DNA of 64,000 nucleotides. It comes from Anthopleura xanthogrammica (Eukaryota > Cnidaria > Anthozoa > Actiniaria > Actiniidae). The stretch spans positions 4,421,868 through 4,485,867 of the forward strand of contig OZ025219.1 of assembly GCA_964019055.1 (NCBI GenBank). The letters run 5' to 3'. Within the stretch, counting starts at the first letter, position 1. Each line of letters begins with the position of its first letter. The notes below the pieces were generated by a model, which searched no databases, had not been told where the DNA came from, and saw only the letters and a program-made list of their open reading frames with translations. Of the stretch, positions 9,877-21,068 are shown one piece after another. A program made the translations under genes and the position numbers.

Positions 9877-9880
9877 AAGC
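9552..9880 (+). repeat. 16 internal modules of about 20.5 bp
   Basis: T-tracts or their degenerate equivalents begin at pos 5, 35, 55, 78, 95, 115, 135, 157, 177, 196, 219, 235, 254, 274, 294 and 315, then 5 of the next copy. The gaps are 30, 20, 23, 17, 20, 20, 22, 20, 19, 23, 16, 19, 20, 20, 21 and 19, total 329. Most modules read T-tract, G/C core, A-tract: TTTTTAGCCCAAAAAA, TTTTGGCTCTCAAAA, TTTTTGCTCATGAAAA, TTTTTGGCGAAAAAAAA, TTTTGGCTGAGTAAA, TTTTTGGTCAAAAAAA, TTTTTTGCTGACAAAA, TTTTGCTCAAAA, TTTTGGACGACAAAA, TTTTAGGTGTCCAAAA, TTTTGCTGGAAAAAA. The 5-to-35 gap is the only clear outlier. This is direct reading; descent from one short ancestral repeat is inference. The coordinates show one example copy. 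Confidence 0.8.
9572..9585. repeat. 14-bp perfect palindrome AAAATGGCCATTTT
   Basis: Pos 25-38 equals its own reverse complement and contains an MscI-type TGGCCA. It is present in almost every monomer in both subfamilies; M30 is the example. It is altered in M29 (extra T), M40 (half deleted), M112 (GGCTATTTT), M183 (TAGCCATTTT) and M189 (TAGCAATTTT). It sits in the one module interval that is longer than usual (30 bp). Confidence 0.9.
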
Positions 9881-12837
9881 TTTTTAGCCCAAAAAACTGA
9901 AAAATGGCCATTTTGGCTCTCAAAACCAGGTTTTTCGCTGACGGCGTGACCTGTTTGCTGAAACCCCCACTTTTTGCTCATGAAAATACCTCTTGAGATA
10001 AAAACACGACTTTTTGGCGAAAAAAAATGGGGTTTTGGCTGAGTAAAGGTGCTTTTTGGTCAAAAAAACTGTTTTTTGCTGACAAAATTGGAAATTTGCT
10101 GAGAATTTTCTTTTGCTCAAAACACCACGTTTTCACTGCTAAACGCAAGTTTTGGACGACAAAAGCACATTTTAGGTGTCCAAAACACTGTTTTGCTGGA
10201 AAAAAAAGCTTTTTAGCCCAAAAAACTGAAAAATGGCCATTTTGGCTCTCAAAACCAGGTTTTTCGCTGACGGCGTGACCTGTTTGCTGAAACCCCCACT
10301 TTTTGCTCATGAAAATACCTCTTGAGATAAAAACACGACTTTTTGGCGAAAAAAAATGGGGTTTTGGCTGAGTAAAGGTGCTTTTTGGTCAAAAAAACTG
10401 TTTTTTGCTGACAAAATTGGAAATTTGCTGAGAATTTTCTTTTGCTCAAAACACCACGTTTTCACTGCTAAACGCAAGTTTTGGACGACAAAAGCACATT
10501 TTAGGTGTCCAAAACACTGTTTTGCTGGAAAAAAAAGCTTTTTAGCCCAAAAAACTGAAAAATGGCCATTTTGGCTCTCAAAACCAGGTTTTTCGCTGAC
10601 GGCGTGACCTGTTTGCTGAAACCCCCACTTTTTGCTCATGAAAATACCTCTTGAGATAAAAACACGACTTTTTGGCGAAAAAAAATGGGGTTTTGGCTGA
10701 GTAAAGGTGCTTTTTGGTCAAAAAAACTGTTTTTTGCTGACAAAATTGGAAATTTGCTGAGAATTTTCTTTTGCTCAAAACACCACGTTTTCACTGCTAA
10801 ACGCAAGTTTTGGACGACAAAAGCACATTTTAGGTGTCCAAAACACTGTTTTGCTGGAAAAAAAAGCTTTTTAGCCCAAAAAACTGAAAAATGGCCATTT
10901 TGGCTCTCAAAACCAGGTTTTTCGCTGACGGCGTGACCTGTTTGCTGAAACCCCCACTTTTTGCTCATGAAAATACCTCTTGAGATAAAAACACGAGTTT
11001 TTGGCGAAAAAAAATGGGGTTTTGGCTGAGTAAAGGTGCTTTTTGGTCAAAAAAACTGTTTTTTGCTGACAAAATTGGAAATTTGCTGAGAATTTTCTTT
11101 TGCTCAAAACACCACGTTTTCACTGCTAAACGCAAGTTTTGGACGACAAAAGCACATTTTAGGTGTCCAAAACACTGTTTTGCTGGAAAAAAAAGCTTTT
11201 TAGCCCAAAAAACTGAAAAATGGCCATTTTGGCTCTCAAAACCAGGTTTTTCGCTGACGGCGTGACCTGTTTGCTGAAACCCCCACTTTTTGCTCATGAA
11301 AATACCTCTTGAGATAAAAACACGAGTTTTTGGCGAAAAAAAATGGGGTTTTGGCTGAGTAAAGGTGCTTTTTGGTCAAAAAAACTGTTTTTTGCTGACA
11401 AAATTGGAAATTTGCTGAGAATTTTCTTTTGCTCAAAACACCACGTTTTCACTGCTAAACGCAAGTTTTGGACGACAAAAGCACATTTTAGGTGTCCAAA
11501 ACACTGTTTTGCTGGAAAAAAAAGCTTTTTAGCCCAAAAAACTGAAAAATGGCCATTTTGGCTCTCAAAACCAGGTTTTTCGCTGACGGCGTGACCTGTT
11601 TGCTGAAACCCCCACTTTTTGCTCATGAAAATACCTCTTGAGATAAAAACACGACTTTTTGGCGAAAAAAAATGGGGTTTTGGCTGAGTAAAGGTGCTTT
11701 TTGGTCAAAAAAACTGTTTTTTGCTGACAAAATTGGAAATTTGCTGAGAATTTTCTTTTGCTCAAAACACCACGTTTTCACTGCTAAACGCAAGTTTTGG
11801 ACGACAAAAGCACATTTTAGGTGTCCAAAACACTGTTTTGCTGGAAAAAAAAGCTTTTTAGCCCAAAAAACTGAAAAATGGCCATTTTGGCTCTCAAAAC
11901 CAGGTTTTTCGCTGACGGCGTGACCTGTTTGCTGAAACCCCCACTTTTTGCTCATGAAAATACCTCTTGAGATAAAAACACGACTTTTTGGCGAAAAAAA
12001 ATGGGGTTTTGGCTGAGTAAAGGTGCTTTTTGGTCAAAAAAACTGTTTTTTGCTGACAAAATTGGAAATTTGCTGAGAATTTTCTTTTGCTCAAAACACC
12101 ACGTTTTCACTGCTAAACGCAAGTTTTGGACGACAAAAGCACATTTTAGGTGTCCAAAACACTGTTTTGCTGGAAAAAAAAGCTTTTTAGCCCAAAAAAC
12201 TGAAAAATGGCCATTTTGGCTCTCAAAACCAGGTTTTTCGCTGACGGCGTGACCTGTTTGCTGAAACCCCCACTTTTTGCTCATGAAAATACCTCTTGAG
12301 ATAAAAACACGACTTTTTGGCGAAAAAAAATGGGGTTTTGGCTGAGTAAAGGTGCTTTTTGGTCAAAAAAACTGTTTTTTGCTGACAAAATTGGAAATTT
12401 GCTGAGAATTTTCTTTTGCTCAAAACACCACGTTTTCACTGCTAAACGCAAGTTTTGGACGACAAAAGCACATTTTAGGTGTCCAAAACACTGTTTTGCT
12501 GGAAAAAAAAGCTTTTTAGCCCAAAAAACTGAAAAATGGCCATTTTGGCTCTCAAAACCAGGTTTTTCGCTGACGGCGTGACCTGTTTGCTGAAACCCCC
12601 ACTTTTTGCTCATGAAAATACCTCTTGAGATAAAAACACGACTTTTTGGCGAAAAAAAATGGGGTTTTGGCTGAGTAAAGGTGCTTTTTGGTCAAAAAAA
12701 CTGTTTTTTGCTGACAAAATTGGAAATTTGCTGAGAATTTTCTTTTGCTCAAAACACCACGTTTTCACTGCTAAACGCAAGTTTTGGACGACAAAAGCAC
12801 ATTTTAGGTGTCCAAAACACTGTTTTGCTGGAAAAAA

Positions 12838-13159
12838 AAGCTTTTTAGCCCAAAAAACTGGCCATTTTGGCTCTCAAAACCAGGTTTTTCGCTGACGGCG
12901 TGACCTGTTTGCTGAAACCCCCACTTTTTGCTCATGAAAATACCTCTTGAGATAAAAACACGACTTTTTGGCGAAAAAAAATGGGGTTTTGGCTGAGTAA
13001 AGGTGCTTTTTGGTCAAAAAAACTGTTTTTTGCTGACAAAATTGGAAATTTGCTGAGAATTTTCTTTTGCTCAAAACACCACGTTTTCACTGCTAAACGC
13101 AAGTTTTGGACGACAAAAGCACATTTTAGGTGTCCAAAACACTGTTTTGCTGGAAAAAA
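12838..13159 (+). repeat. 322-bp monomer M40 (7-bp deletion)
   Basis: CAAAAAACTGAAAAATGGCC is shortened to CAAAAAACTGGCC after 12860. The seven missing bases remove the A5 tract and half of the 14-bp palindrome. The deletion endpoints share a TG dinucleotide (CTG|AAAAATG), consistent with slippage at a microhomology. It is the largest length change in the window and is not propagated to any neighbour. Confidence 0.9.
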
Positions 13160-16100
13160 AAGCTTTTTAGCCCAAAAAACTGAAAAATGGCCATTTTGGC
13201 TCTCAAAACCAGGTTTTTCGCTGACGGCGTGACCTGTTTGCTGAAACCCCCACTTTTTGCTCATGAAAATACCTCTTGAGATAAAAACACGACTTTTTGG
13301 CGAAAAAAAATGGGGTTTTGGCTGAGTAAAGGTGCTTTTTGGTCAAAAAAACTGTTTTTTGCTGACAAAATTGGAAATTTGCTGAGAATTTTCTTTTGCT
13401 CAAAACACCACGTTTTCACTGCTAAACGCAAGTTTTGGACGACAAAAGCACATTTTAGGTGTCCAAAACACTGTTTTGCTGGAAAAAAAAGCTTTTTAGC
13501 CCAAAAAACTGAAAAATGGCCATTTTGGCTCTCAAAACCAGGTTTTTCGCTGACGGCGTGACCTGTTTGCTGAAACCCCCACTTTTTGCTCATGAAAATA
13601 CCTCTTGAGATAAAAACACGACTTTTTGGCGAAAAAAAATGGGGTTTTGGCTGAGTAAAGGTGCTTTTTGGTCAAAAAAACTGTTTTTTGCTGACAAAAT
13701 TGGAAATTTGCTGAGAATTTTCTTTTGCTCAAAACACCACGTTTTCACTGCTAAACGCAAGTTTTGGACGACAAAAGCACATTTTAGGTGTCCAAAACAC
13801 TGTTTTGCTGGAAAAAAAAGCTTTTTAGCCCAAAAAACTGAAAAATGGCCATTTTGGCTCTCAAAACCAGGTTTTTCGCTGACGGCGTGACCTGTTTGCT
13901 GAAACCCCCACTTTTTGCTCATGAAAATACCTCTTGAGATAAAAACACGACTTTTTGGCGAAAAAAAATGGGGTTTTGGCTGAGTAAAGGTGCTTTTTGG
14001 TCAAAAAAACTGTTTTTTGCTGACAAAATTGGAAATTTGCTGAGAATTTTCTTTTGCTCAAAACACCACGTTTTCACTGCTAAACGCAAGTTTTGGACGA
14101 CAAAAGCACATTTTAGGTGTCCAAAACACTGTTTTGCTGGAAAAAAAAGCTTTTTAGCCCAAAAAACTGAAAAATGGCCATTTTGGCTCTCAAAACCAGG
14201 TTTTTCGCTGACGGCGTGACCTGTTTGCTGAAACCCCCACTTTTTGCTCATGAAAATACCTCTTGAGATAAAAACACGACTTTTTGGCGAAAAAAAATGG
14301 GGTTTTGGCTGAGTAAAGGTGCTTTTTGGTCAAAAAAACTGTTTTTTGCTGACAAAATTGGAAATTTGCTGAGAATTTTCTTTTGCTCAAAACACCACGT
14401 TTTCACTGCTAAACGCAAGTTTTGGACGACAAAAGCACATTTTAGGTGTCCAAAACACTGTTTTGCTGGAAAAAAAAGCTTTTTAGCCCAAAAAACTGAA
14501 AAATGGCCATTTTGGCTCTCAAAACCAGGTTTTTCGCTGACGGCGTGACCTGTTTGCTGAAACCCCCACTTTTTGCTCATGAAAATACCTCTTGAGATAA
14601 AAACACGACTTTTTGGCGAAAAAAAATGGGGTTTTGGCTGAGTAAAGGTGCTTTTTGGTCAAAAAAACTGTTTTTTGCTGACAAAATTGGAAATTTGCTG
14701 AGAATTTTCTTTTGCTCAAAACACCACGTTTTCACTGCTAAACGCAAGTTTTGGACGACAAAAGCACATTTTAGGTGTCCAAAACACTGTTTTGCTGGAA
14801 AAAAAAGCTTTTTAGCCCAAAAAACTGAAAAATGGCCATTTTGGCTCTCAAAACCAGGTTTTTCGCTGACGGCGTGACCTGTTTGCTGAAACCCCCACTT
14901 TTTGCTCATGAAAATACCTCTTGAGATAAAAACACGACTTTTTGGCGAAAAAAAATGGGGTTTTGGCTGAGTAAAGGTGCTTTTTGGTCAAAAAAACTGT
15001 TTTTTGCTGACAAAATTGGAAATTTGCTGAGAATTTTCTTTTGCTCAAAACACCACGTTTTCACTGCTAAACGCAAGTTTTGGACGACAAAAGCACATTT
15101 TAGGTGTCCAAAACACTGTTTTGCTGGAAAAAAAAGCTTTTTAGCCCAAAAAACTGAAAAATGGCCATTTTGGCTCTCAAAACCAGGTTTTTCGCTGACG
15201 GCGTGACCTGTTTGCTGAAACCCCCACTTTTTGCTCATGAAAATACCTCTTGAGATAAAAACACGACTTTTTGGCGAAAAAAAATGGGGTTTTGGCTGAG
15301 TAAAGGTGCTTTTTGGTCAAAAAAACTGTTTTTTGCTGACAAAATTGGAAATTTGCTGAGAATTTTCTTTTGCTCAAAACACCACGTTTTCACTGCTAAA
15401 CGCAAGTTTTGGACGACAAAAGCACATTTTAGGTGTCCAAAACACTGTTTTGCTGGAAAAAAAAGCTTTTTAGCCCAAAAAACTGAAAAATGGCCATTTT
15501 GGCTCTCAAAACCAGGTTTTTCGCTGACGGCGTGACCTGTTTGCTGAAACCCCCACTTTTTGCTCATGAAAATACCTCTTGAGATAAAAACACGACTTTT
15601 TGGCGAAAAAAAATGGGGTTTTGGCTGAGTAAAGGTGCTTTTTGGTCAAAAAAACTGTTTTTTGCTGACAAAATTGGAAATTTGCTGAGAATTTTCTTTT
15701 GCTCAAAACACCACGTTTTCACTGCTAAACGCAAGTTTTGGACGACAAAAGCACATTTTAGGTGTCCAAAACACTGTTTTGCTGGAAAAAAAAGCTTTTT
15801 AGCCCAAAAAACTGAAAAATGGCCATTTTGGCTCTCAAAACCAGGTTTTTCGCTGACGGCGTGACCTGTTTGCTGAAACCCCCACTTTTTGCTCATGAAA
15901 ATACCTCTTGAGATAAAAACACGACTTTTTGGCGAAAAAAAATGGGGTTTTGGCTGAGTAAAGGTGCTTTTTGGTCAAAAAAACTGTTTTTTGCTGACAA
16001 AATTGGAAATTTGCTGAGAATTTTCTTTTGCTCAAAACACCACGTTTTCACTGCTAAACGCAAGTTTTGGACGACAAAAGCACATTTTAGGTGTCCAAAA

Positions 16101-16778
16101 CACTGTTTTGCTGGAAAAAAAAGCTTTTTAGCCCAAAAAACTGAAAAATGGCCATTTTGGCTCTCAAAACCAGGTTTTTCGCTGACGGCGTGACCTGTTT
16201 GCTGAAACCCCCACTTTTTGCTCATGAAAATACCTCTTGAGATAAAAACACGACTTTTTGGCGAAAAAAAATGGGGTTTTGGCTGAGTAAAGGTGCTTTT
16301 TGGTCAAAAAAACTGTTTTTTGCTGACAAAATTGGAAATTTGCTGAGAATTTTCTTTTGCTCAAAACACCACGTTTTCACTGCTAAACGCAAGTTTTGGA
16401 CGACAAAAGCACATTTTAGGTGTCCAAAACACTGTTTTGCTGGAAAAAAAAGCTTTTTAGCCCAAAAAACTGAAAAATGGCCATTTTGGCTCTCAAAACC
16501 AGGTTTTTCGCTGACGGCGTGACCTGTTTGCTGAAACCCCCACTTTTTGCTCATGAAAATACCTCTTGAGATAAAAACACGACTTTTTGGCGAAAAAAAA
16601 TGGGGTTTTGGCTGAGTAAAGGTGCTTTTTGGTCAAAAAAACTGTTTTTTGCTGACAAAATTGGAAATTTGCTGAGAATTTTCTTTTGCTCAAAACACCA
16701 CGTTTTCACTGCTAAACGCAAGTTTTGGACGACAAAAGCACATTTTAGGTGTCCAAAACACTGTTTTGCTGGAAAAAA

Positions 16779-17436
16779 AAGCTTTTTAGCCCAAAAAACT
16801 GAAAAATGGCCATTTTGGCTCTCAAAACCAGGTTTTTCGCTGACGGCGTGACCTGTTTGCTGAAACCCCCACTTTTTGCTCATGAAAATACCTCTTGAGA
16901 TAAAAACACGAGTTTTTGGCGAAAAAAAATGGGGTTTTGGCTGAGTAAAGGTGCTTTTTGGTCAAACAAACTGTTTTTTGCTGACAAAATTGGAAATTTG
17001 CTGAGAATTTTCTTTTGCTCAAAACACCACGTTTTCACTGCTAAACGCAAGTTTTGGACGACAAAAGCACATTTTAGGTGTCCAAAACACTGTTTTGCTG
17101 GAAAAAAAAGCTTTTTAGCCCAAAAAACTGAAAAATGGCCATTTTGGCTCTCAAAACCAGGTTTTTCGCTGACGGCGTGACCTGTTTGCTGAAACGCCCA
17201 CTTTTTGCTCATGAAAATACCTCTTGAGATAAAAACACGACTTTTTGGCGAAAAAAAATGGGGTTTTGGCTGAGTAAAGGTGCTTTTTGGTCCAAAAAAC
17301 TGTTTTTTGCTGACAAAATTGGAAATTTGCTGAGAATTTTCTTTTGCTCAAAACACCACGTTTTCACTGCTAAACGCAAGTTTTGGACGACAAAAGCACA
17401 TTTTAGGTGTCCAAAACACTGTTTTGCTGGAAAAAA
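16779..17436 (+). repeat. Dimeric HOR, copy 1 (M52-M53)
   Basis: M52 carries G134 (ACACGAGTTTT) and C189 (GGTCAAACAAACTG). M53 carries G89 (GAAACGCCCAC) and the A-like C186 (GGTCCAAAAAAC). The same two-monomer combination follows immediately, 658 bp later. M53 is the first appearance of G89 and of an A-type base inside subfamily B. Confidence 0.85.
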
Positions 17437-18094
17437 AAGCTTTTTAGCCCAAAAAACTGAAAAATGGCCATTTTGGCTCTCAAAACCAGGTTTTTCGCTG
17501 ACGGCGTGACCTGTTTGCTGAAACCCCCACTTTTTGCTCATGAAAATACCTCTTGAGATAAAAACACGAGTTTTTGGCGAAAAAAAATGGGGTTTTGGCT
17601 GAGTAAAGGTGCTTTTTGGTCAAACAAACTGTTTTTTGCTGACAAAATTGGAAATTTGCTGAGAATTTTCTTTTGCTCAAAACACCACGTTTTCACTGCT
17701 AAACGCAAGTTTTGGACGACAAAAGCACATTTTAGGTGTCCAAAACACTGTTTTGCTGGAAAAAAAAGCTTTTTAGCCCAAAAAACTGAAAAATGGCCAT
17801 TTTGGCTCTCAAAACCAGGTTTTTCGCTGACGGCGTGACCTGTTTGCTGAAACGCCCACTTTTTGCTCATGAAAATACCTCTTGAGATAAAAACACGACT
17901 TTTTGGCGAAAAAAAATGGGGTTTTGGCTGAGTAAAGGTGCTTTTTGGTCCAAAAAACTGTTTTTTGCTGACAAAATTGGAAATTTGCTGAGAATTTTCT
18001 TTTGCTCAAAACACCACGTTTTCACTGCTAAACGCAAGTTTTGGACGACAAAAGCACATTTTAGGTGTCCAAAACACTGTTTTGCTGGAAAAAA
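17437..18094 (+). repeat. Dimeric HOR, copy 2 (M54-M55)
   Basis: M54 repeats the G134/C189 haplotype and M55 the G89/C186 haplotype, exactly 658 bp after copy 1. M56 (18095-18423) continues with C189 but without G134, so the third unit is an incomplete or converted half-dimer. The perfect repetition of four rare bases supports a very recent two-monomer duplication. Confidence 0.85.
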
Positions 18095-18423
18095 AAGCTT
18101 TTTAGCCCAAAAAACTGAAAAATGGCCATTTTGGCTCTCAAAACCAGGTTTTTCGCTGACGGCGTGACCTGTTTGCTGAAACCCCCACTTTTTGCTCATG
18201 AAAATACCTCTTGAGATAAAAACACGACTTTTTGGCGAAAAAAAATGGGGTTTTGGCTGAGTAAAGGTGCTTTTTGGTCAAACAAACTGTTTTTTGCTGA
18301 CAAAATTGGAAATTTGCTGAGAATTTTCTTTTGCTCAAAACACCACGTTTTCACTGCTAAACGCAAGTTTTGGACGACAAAAGCACATTTTAGGTGTCCA
18401 AAACACTGTTTTGCTGGAAAAAA

Positions 18424-19745
18424 AAGCTTTTTAGCCCAAAAAACTGAAAAATGGCCATTTTGGCTCTCAAAACCAGGTTTTTCGCTGACGGCGTGACCTG
18501 TTTGCTGAAACCCCCACTTTTTGCTCATGAAAATACCTCTTGAGATAAAAACACGACTTTTTGGCGAAAAAAAATGGGGTTTTGGCTGAGTAAAGGTGCT
18601 TTTTGGTCAAAAAAAAACTGTTTTTTGCTGACAAAATTGGAAATTTGCTGAGAATTTTCTTTTGCTCAAAACACCACGTTTTCACTGCTAAACGCAAGTT
18701 TTGGACGACAAAAGCACATTTTAGGTGTTCAAAACACTGTTTTGCTGGAAAAAAAAGCTTTTTAGCCCAAAAAACTGAAAAATGGCCATTTTGGCTCTCA
18801 AAACCAGGTTTTTCGCTGACGGCGTGACCTGTTTGCTGAAACCCCCACTTTTTGCTCATGAAAATACCTCTTGAGATAAAAACACGACTTTTTGGCGAAA
18901 AAAAATGGGGTTTTGGCTGAGTAAAGGTGCTTTTTGGTCAAAAAAAAACTGTTTTTTGCTGACAAAATTGGAAATTTGCTGAGAATTTTCTTTTGCTCAA
19001 AACACCACGTTTTCACTGCTAAACGCAAGTTTTGGACGACAAAAGCACATTTTAGGTGTCCAAAACACTGTTTTGCTGGAAAAAAAAGCTTTTTAGCCCA
19101 AAAAACTGAAAAATGGCCATTTTGGCTCTCAAAACCAGGTTTTTCGCTGACGGCGTGACCTGTTTGCTGAAACCCCCACTTTTTGCTCATGAAAATACCT
19201 CTTGAGATAAAAACACGACTTTTTGGCGAAAAAAAATGGGGTTTTGGCTGAGTAAAGGTGCTTTTTGGTCAAAAAAACTGTTTTTTGCTGACAAAATTGG
19301 AAATTTGCTGAGAATTTTCTTTTGCTCAAAACACCACGTTTTCACTGCTAAACGCAAGTTTTGGACGACAAAAGCACATTTTAGGTGTCCAAAACACTGT
19401 TTTGCTGGAGAAAAAAGCTTTTTAGCCCAAAAAACTGAAAAATGGCCATTTTGGCTCTCAAAACCAGGTTTTTCGCTGACGGCGTGACCTGTTTGCTGAA
19501 ACGCCCACTTTTTGCTCATGAAAATACCTCTTGAGATAAAAACACGACTTTTTGGCGAAAAAAAATGGGGTTTTGGCTGAGTAAAGGTGCTTTTTGGTCA
19601 AAAAAAAACTGTTTTTTGCTGACAAAATTGGAAATTTGCTGAGAATTTTCTTTTGCTCAAAACACCACGTTTTCACTGCTAAACGCAAGTTTTGGACGAC
19701 AAAAGCACATTTTAGGTGTCCAAAACACTGTTTTGCTGGAAAAAA
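18424..19745 (+). repeat. Tetrameric HOR, copy 1 (M57-M60)
   Basis: M57 is 331 bp with two extra A in GGTCAAAAAAAAACTG and T304 (GGTGTTCAAAAC). M58 is 331 bp with the same A9. M59 is 329 bp with G325 (GCTGGAGAAAAAAGC). M60 is 331 bp with A9 and G89. The unit totals 1322 bp and is followed by a near-copy. The recurrence of T304 and G325 in register shows that the A-tract expansions are heritable and not random read errors. Confidence 0.85.
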
Positions 19746-21068
19746 AAGCTTTTTAGCCCAAAAAACTGAAAAATGGCCATTTTGGCTCTCAAAACCAGGT
19801 TTTTCGCTGACGGCGTGACCTGTTTGCTGAAACCCCCACTTTTTGCTCATGAAAATACCTCTTGAGATAAAAACACGACTTTTTGGCGAAAAAAAATGGG
19901 GTTTTGGCTGAGTAAAGGTGCTTTTTGGTCAAAAAAAAACTGTTTTTTGCTGACAAAATTGGAAATTTGCTGAGAATTTTCTTTTGCTCAAAACACCACG
20001 TTTTCACTGCTAAACGCAAGTTTTGGACGACAAAAGCACATTTTAGGTGTTCAAAACACTGTTTTGCTGGAAAAAAAAGCTTTTTAGCCCAAAAAACTGA
20101 AAAATGGCCATTTTGGCTCTCAAAACCAGGTTTTTCGCTGACGGCGTGACCTGTTTGCTGAAACCCCCACTTTTTGCTCATGAAAATACCTCTTGAGATA
20201 AAAACACGACTTTTTGGCGAAAAAAAATGGGGTTTTGGCTGAGTAAAGGTGCTTTTTGGTCAAAAAAAAACTGTTTTTTGCTGACAAAATTGGAAATTTG
20301 CTGAGAATTTTCTTTTGCTCAAAACACCACGTTTTCACTGCTAAACGCAAGTTTTGGACGACAAAAGCACATTTTAGGTGTCCAAAACACTGTTTTGCTG
20401 GAAAAAAAAGCTTTTTAGCCCAAAAAACTGAAAAATGGCCATTTTGGCTCTCAAAACCAGGTTTTTCGCTGACGGCGTGACCTGTTTGCTGAAACCCCCA
20501 CTTTTTGCTCATGAAAATACCTCTTGAGATAAAAACACGACTTTTTGGCGAAAAAAAATGGGGTTTTGGCTGAGTAAAGGTGCTTTTTGGTCAAAAAAAA
20601 CTGTTTTTTGCTGACAAAATTGGAAATTTGCTGAGAATTTTCTTTTGCTCAAAACACCACGTTTTCACTGCTAAACGCAAGTTTTGGACGACAAAAGCAC
20701 ATTTTAGGTGTCCAAAACACTGTTTTGCTGGAGAAAAAAGCTTTTTAGCCCAAAAAACTGAAAAATGGCCATTTTGGCTCTCAAAACCAGGTTTTTCGCT
20801 GACGGCGTGACCTGTTTGCTGAAACCCCCACTTTTTGCTCATGAAAATACCTCTTGAGATAAAAACACGACTTTTTGGCGAAAAAAAATGGGGTTTTGGC
20901 TGAGTAAAGGTGCTTTTTGGTCAAAAAAAAACTGTTTTTTGCTGACAAAATTGGAAATTTGCTGAGAATTTTCTTTTGCTCAAAACACCACGTTTTCACT
21001 GCTAAACGCAAGTTTTGGACGACAAAAGCACATTTTAGGTGTCCAAAACACTGTTTTGCTGGAAAAAA
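19746..21068 (+). repeat. Tetrameric HOR, copy 2 (M61-M64)
   Basis: M61 (331 bp, T304), M62 (331 bp), M63 (330 bp, G325, A8 instead of A7) and M64 (331 bp, lacking G89) repeat the order of the preceding unit over 1323 bp. The differences from copy 1 are one extra A in M63 and loss of G89 in M64. Confidence 0.8.

Larger units (their letters stand above)
9548..16778 (+). repeat. Highly homogenised B block (M30-M51)
   Basis: Of the 22 monomers here I find variation only in M34 and M35 (G134, ACACGAGTTTT) and in M40 (7-bp deletion). M30-M33, M36-M39 and M41-M51 look identical; the last run is 11 copies over 3.6 kb. This is the most uniform part of the window and directly abuts the A/B junction. 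Such uniformity implies recent amplification or efficient conversion, or an assembly that collapsed or extended identical copies. The exact copy number should be treated as approximate. Confidence 0.85.

Noticed and set aside
18467..18859. 130-codon minus-strand frames in the 331-bp monomers
   Set aside because: They are frame fusions produced by the two extra A in the pos 186-192 tract, not conserved outside that HOR.
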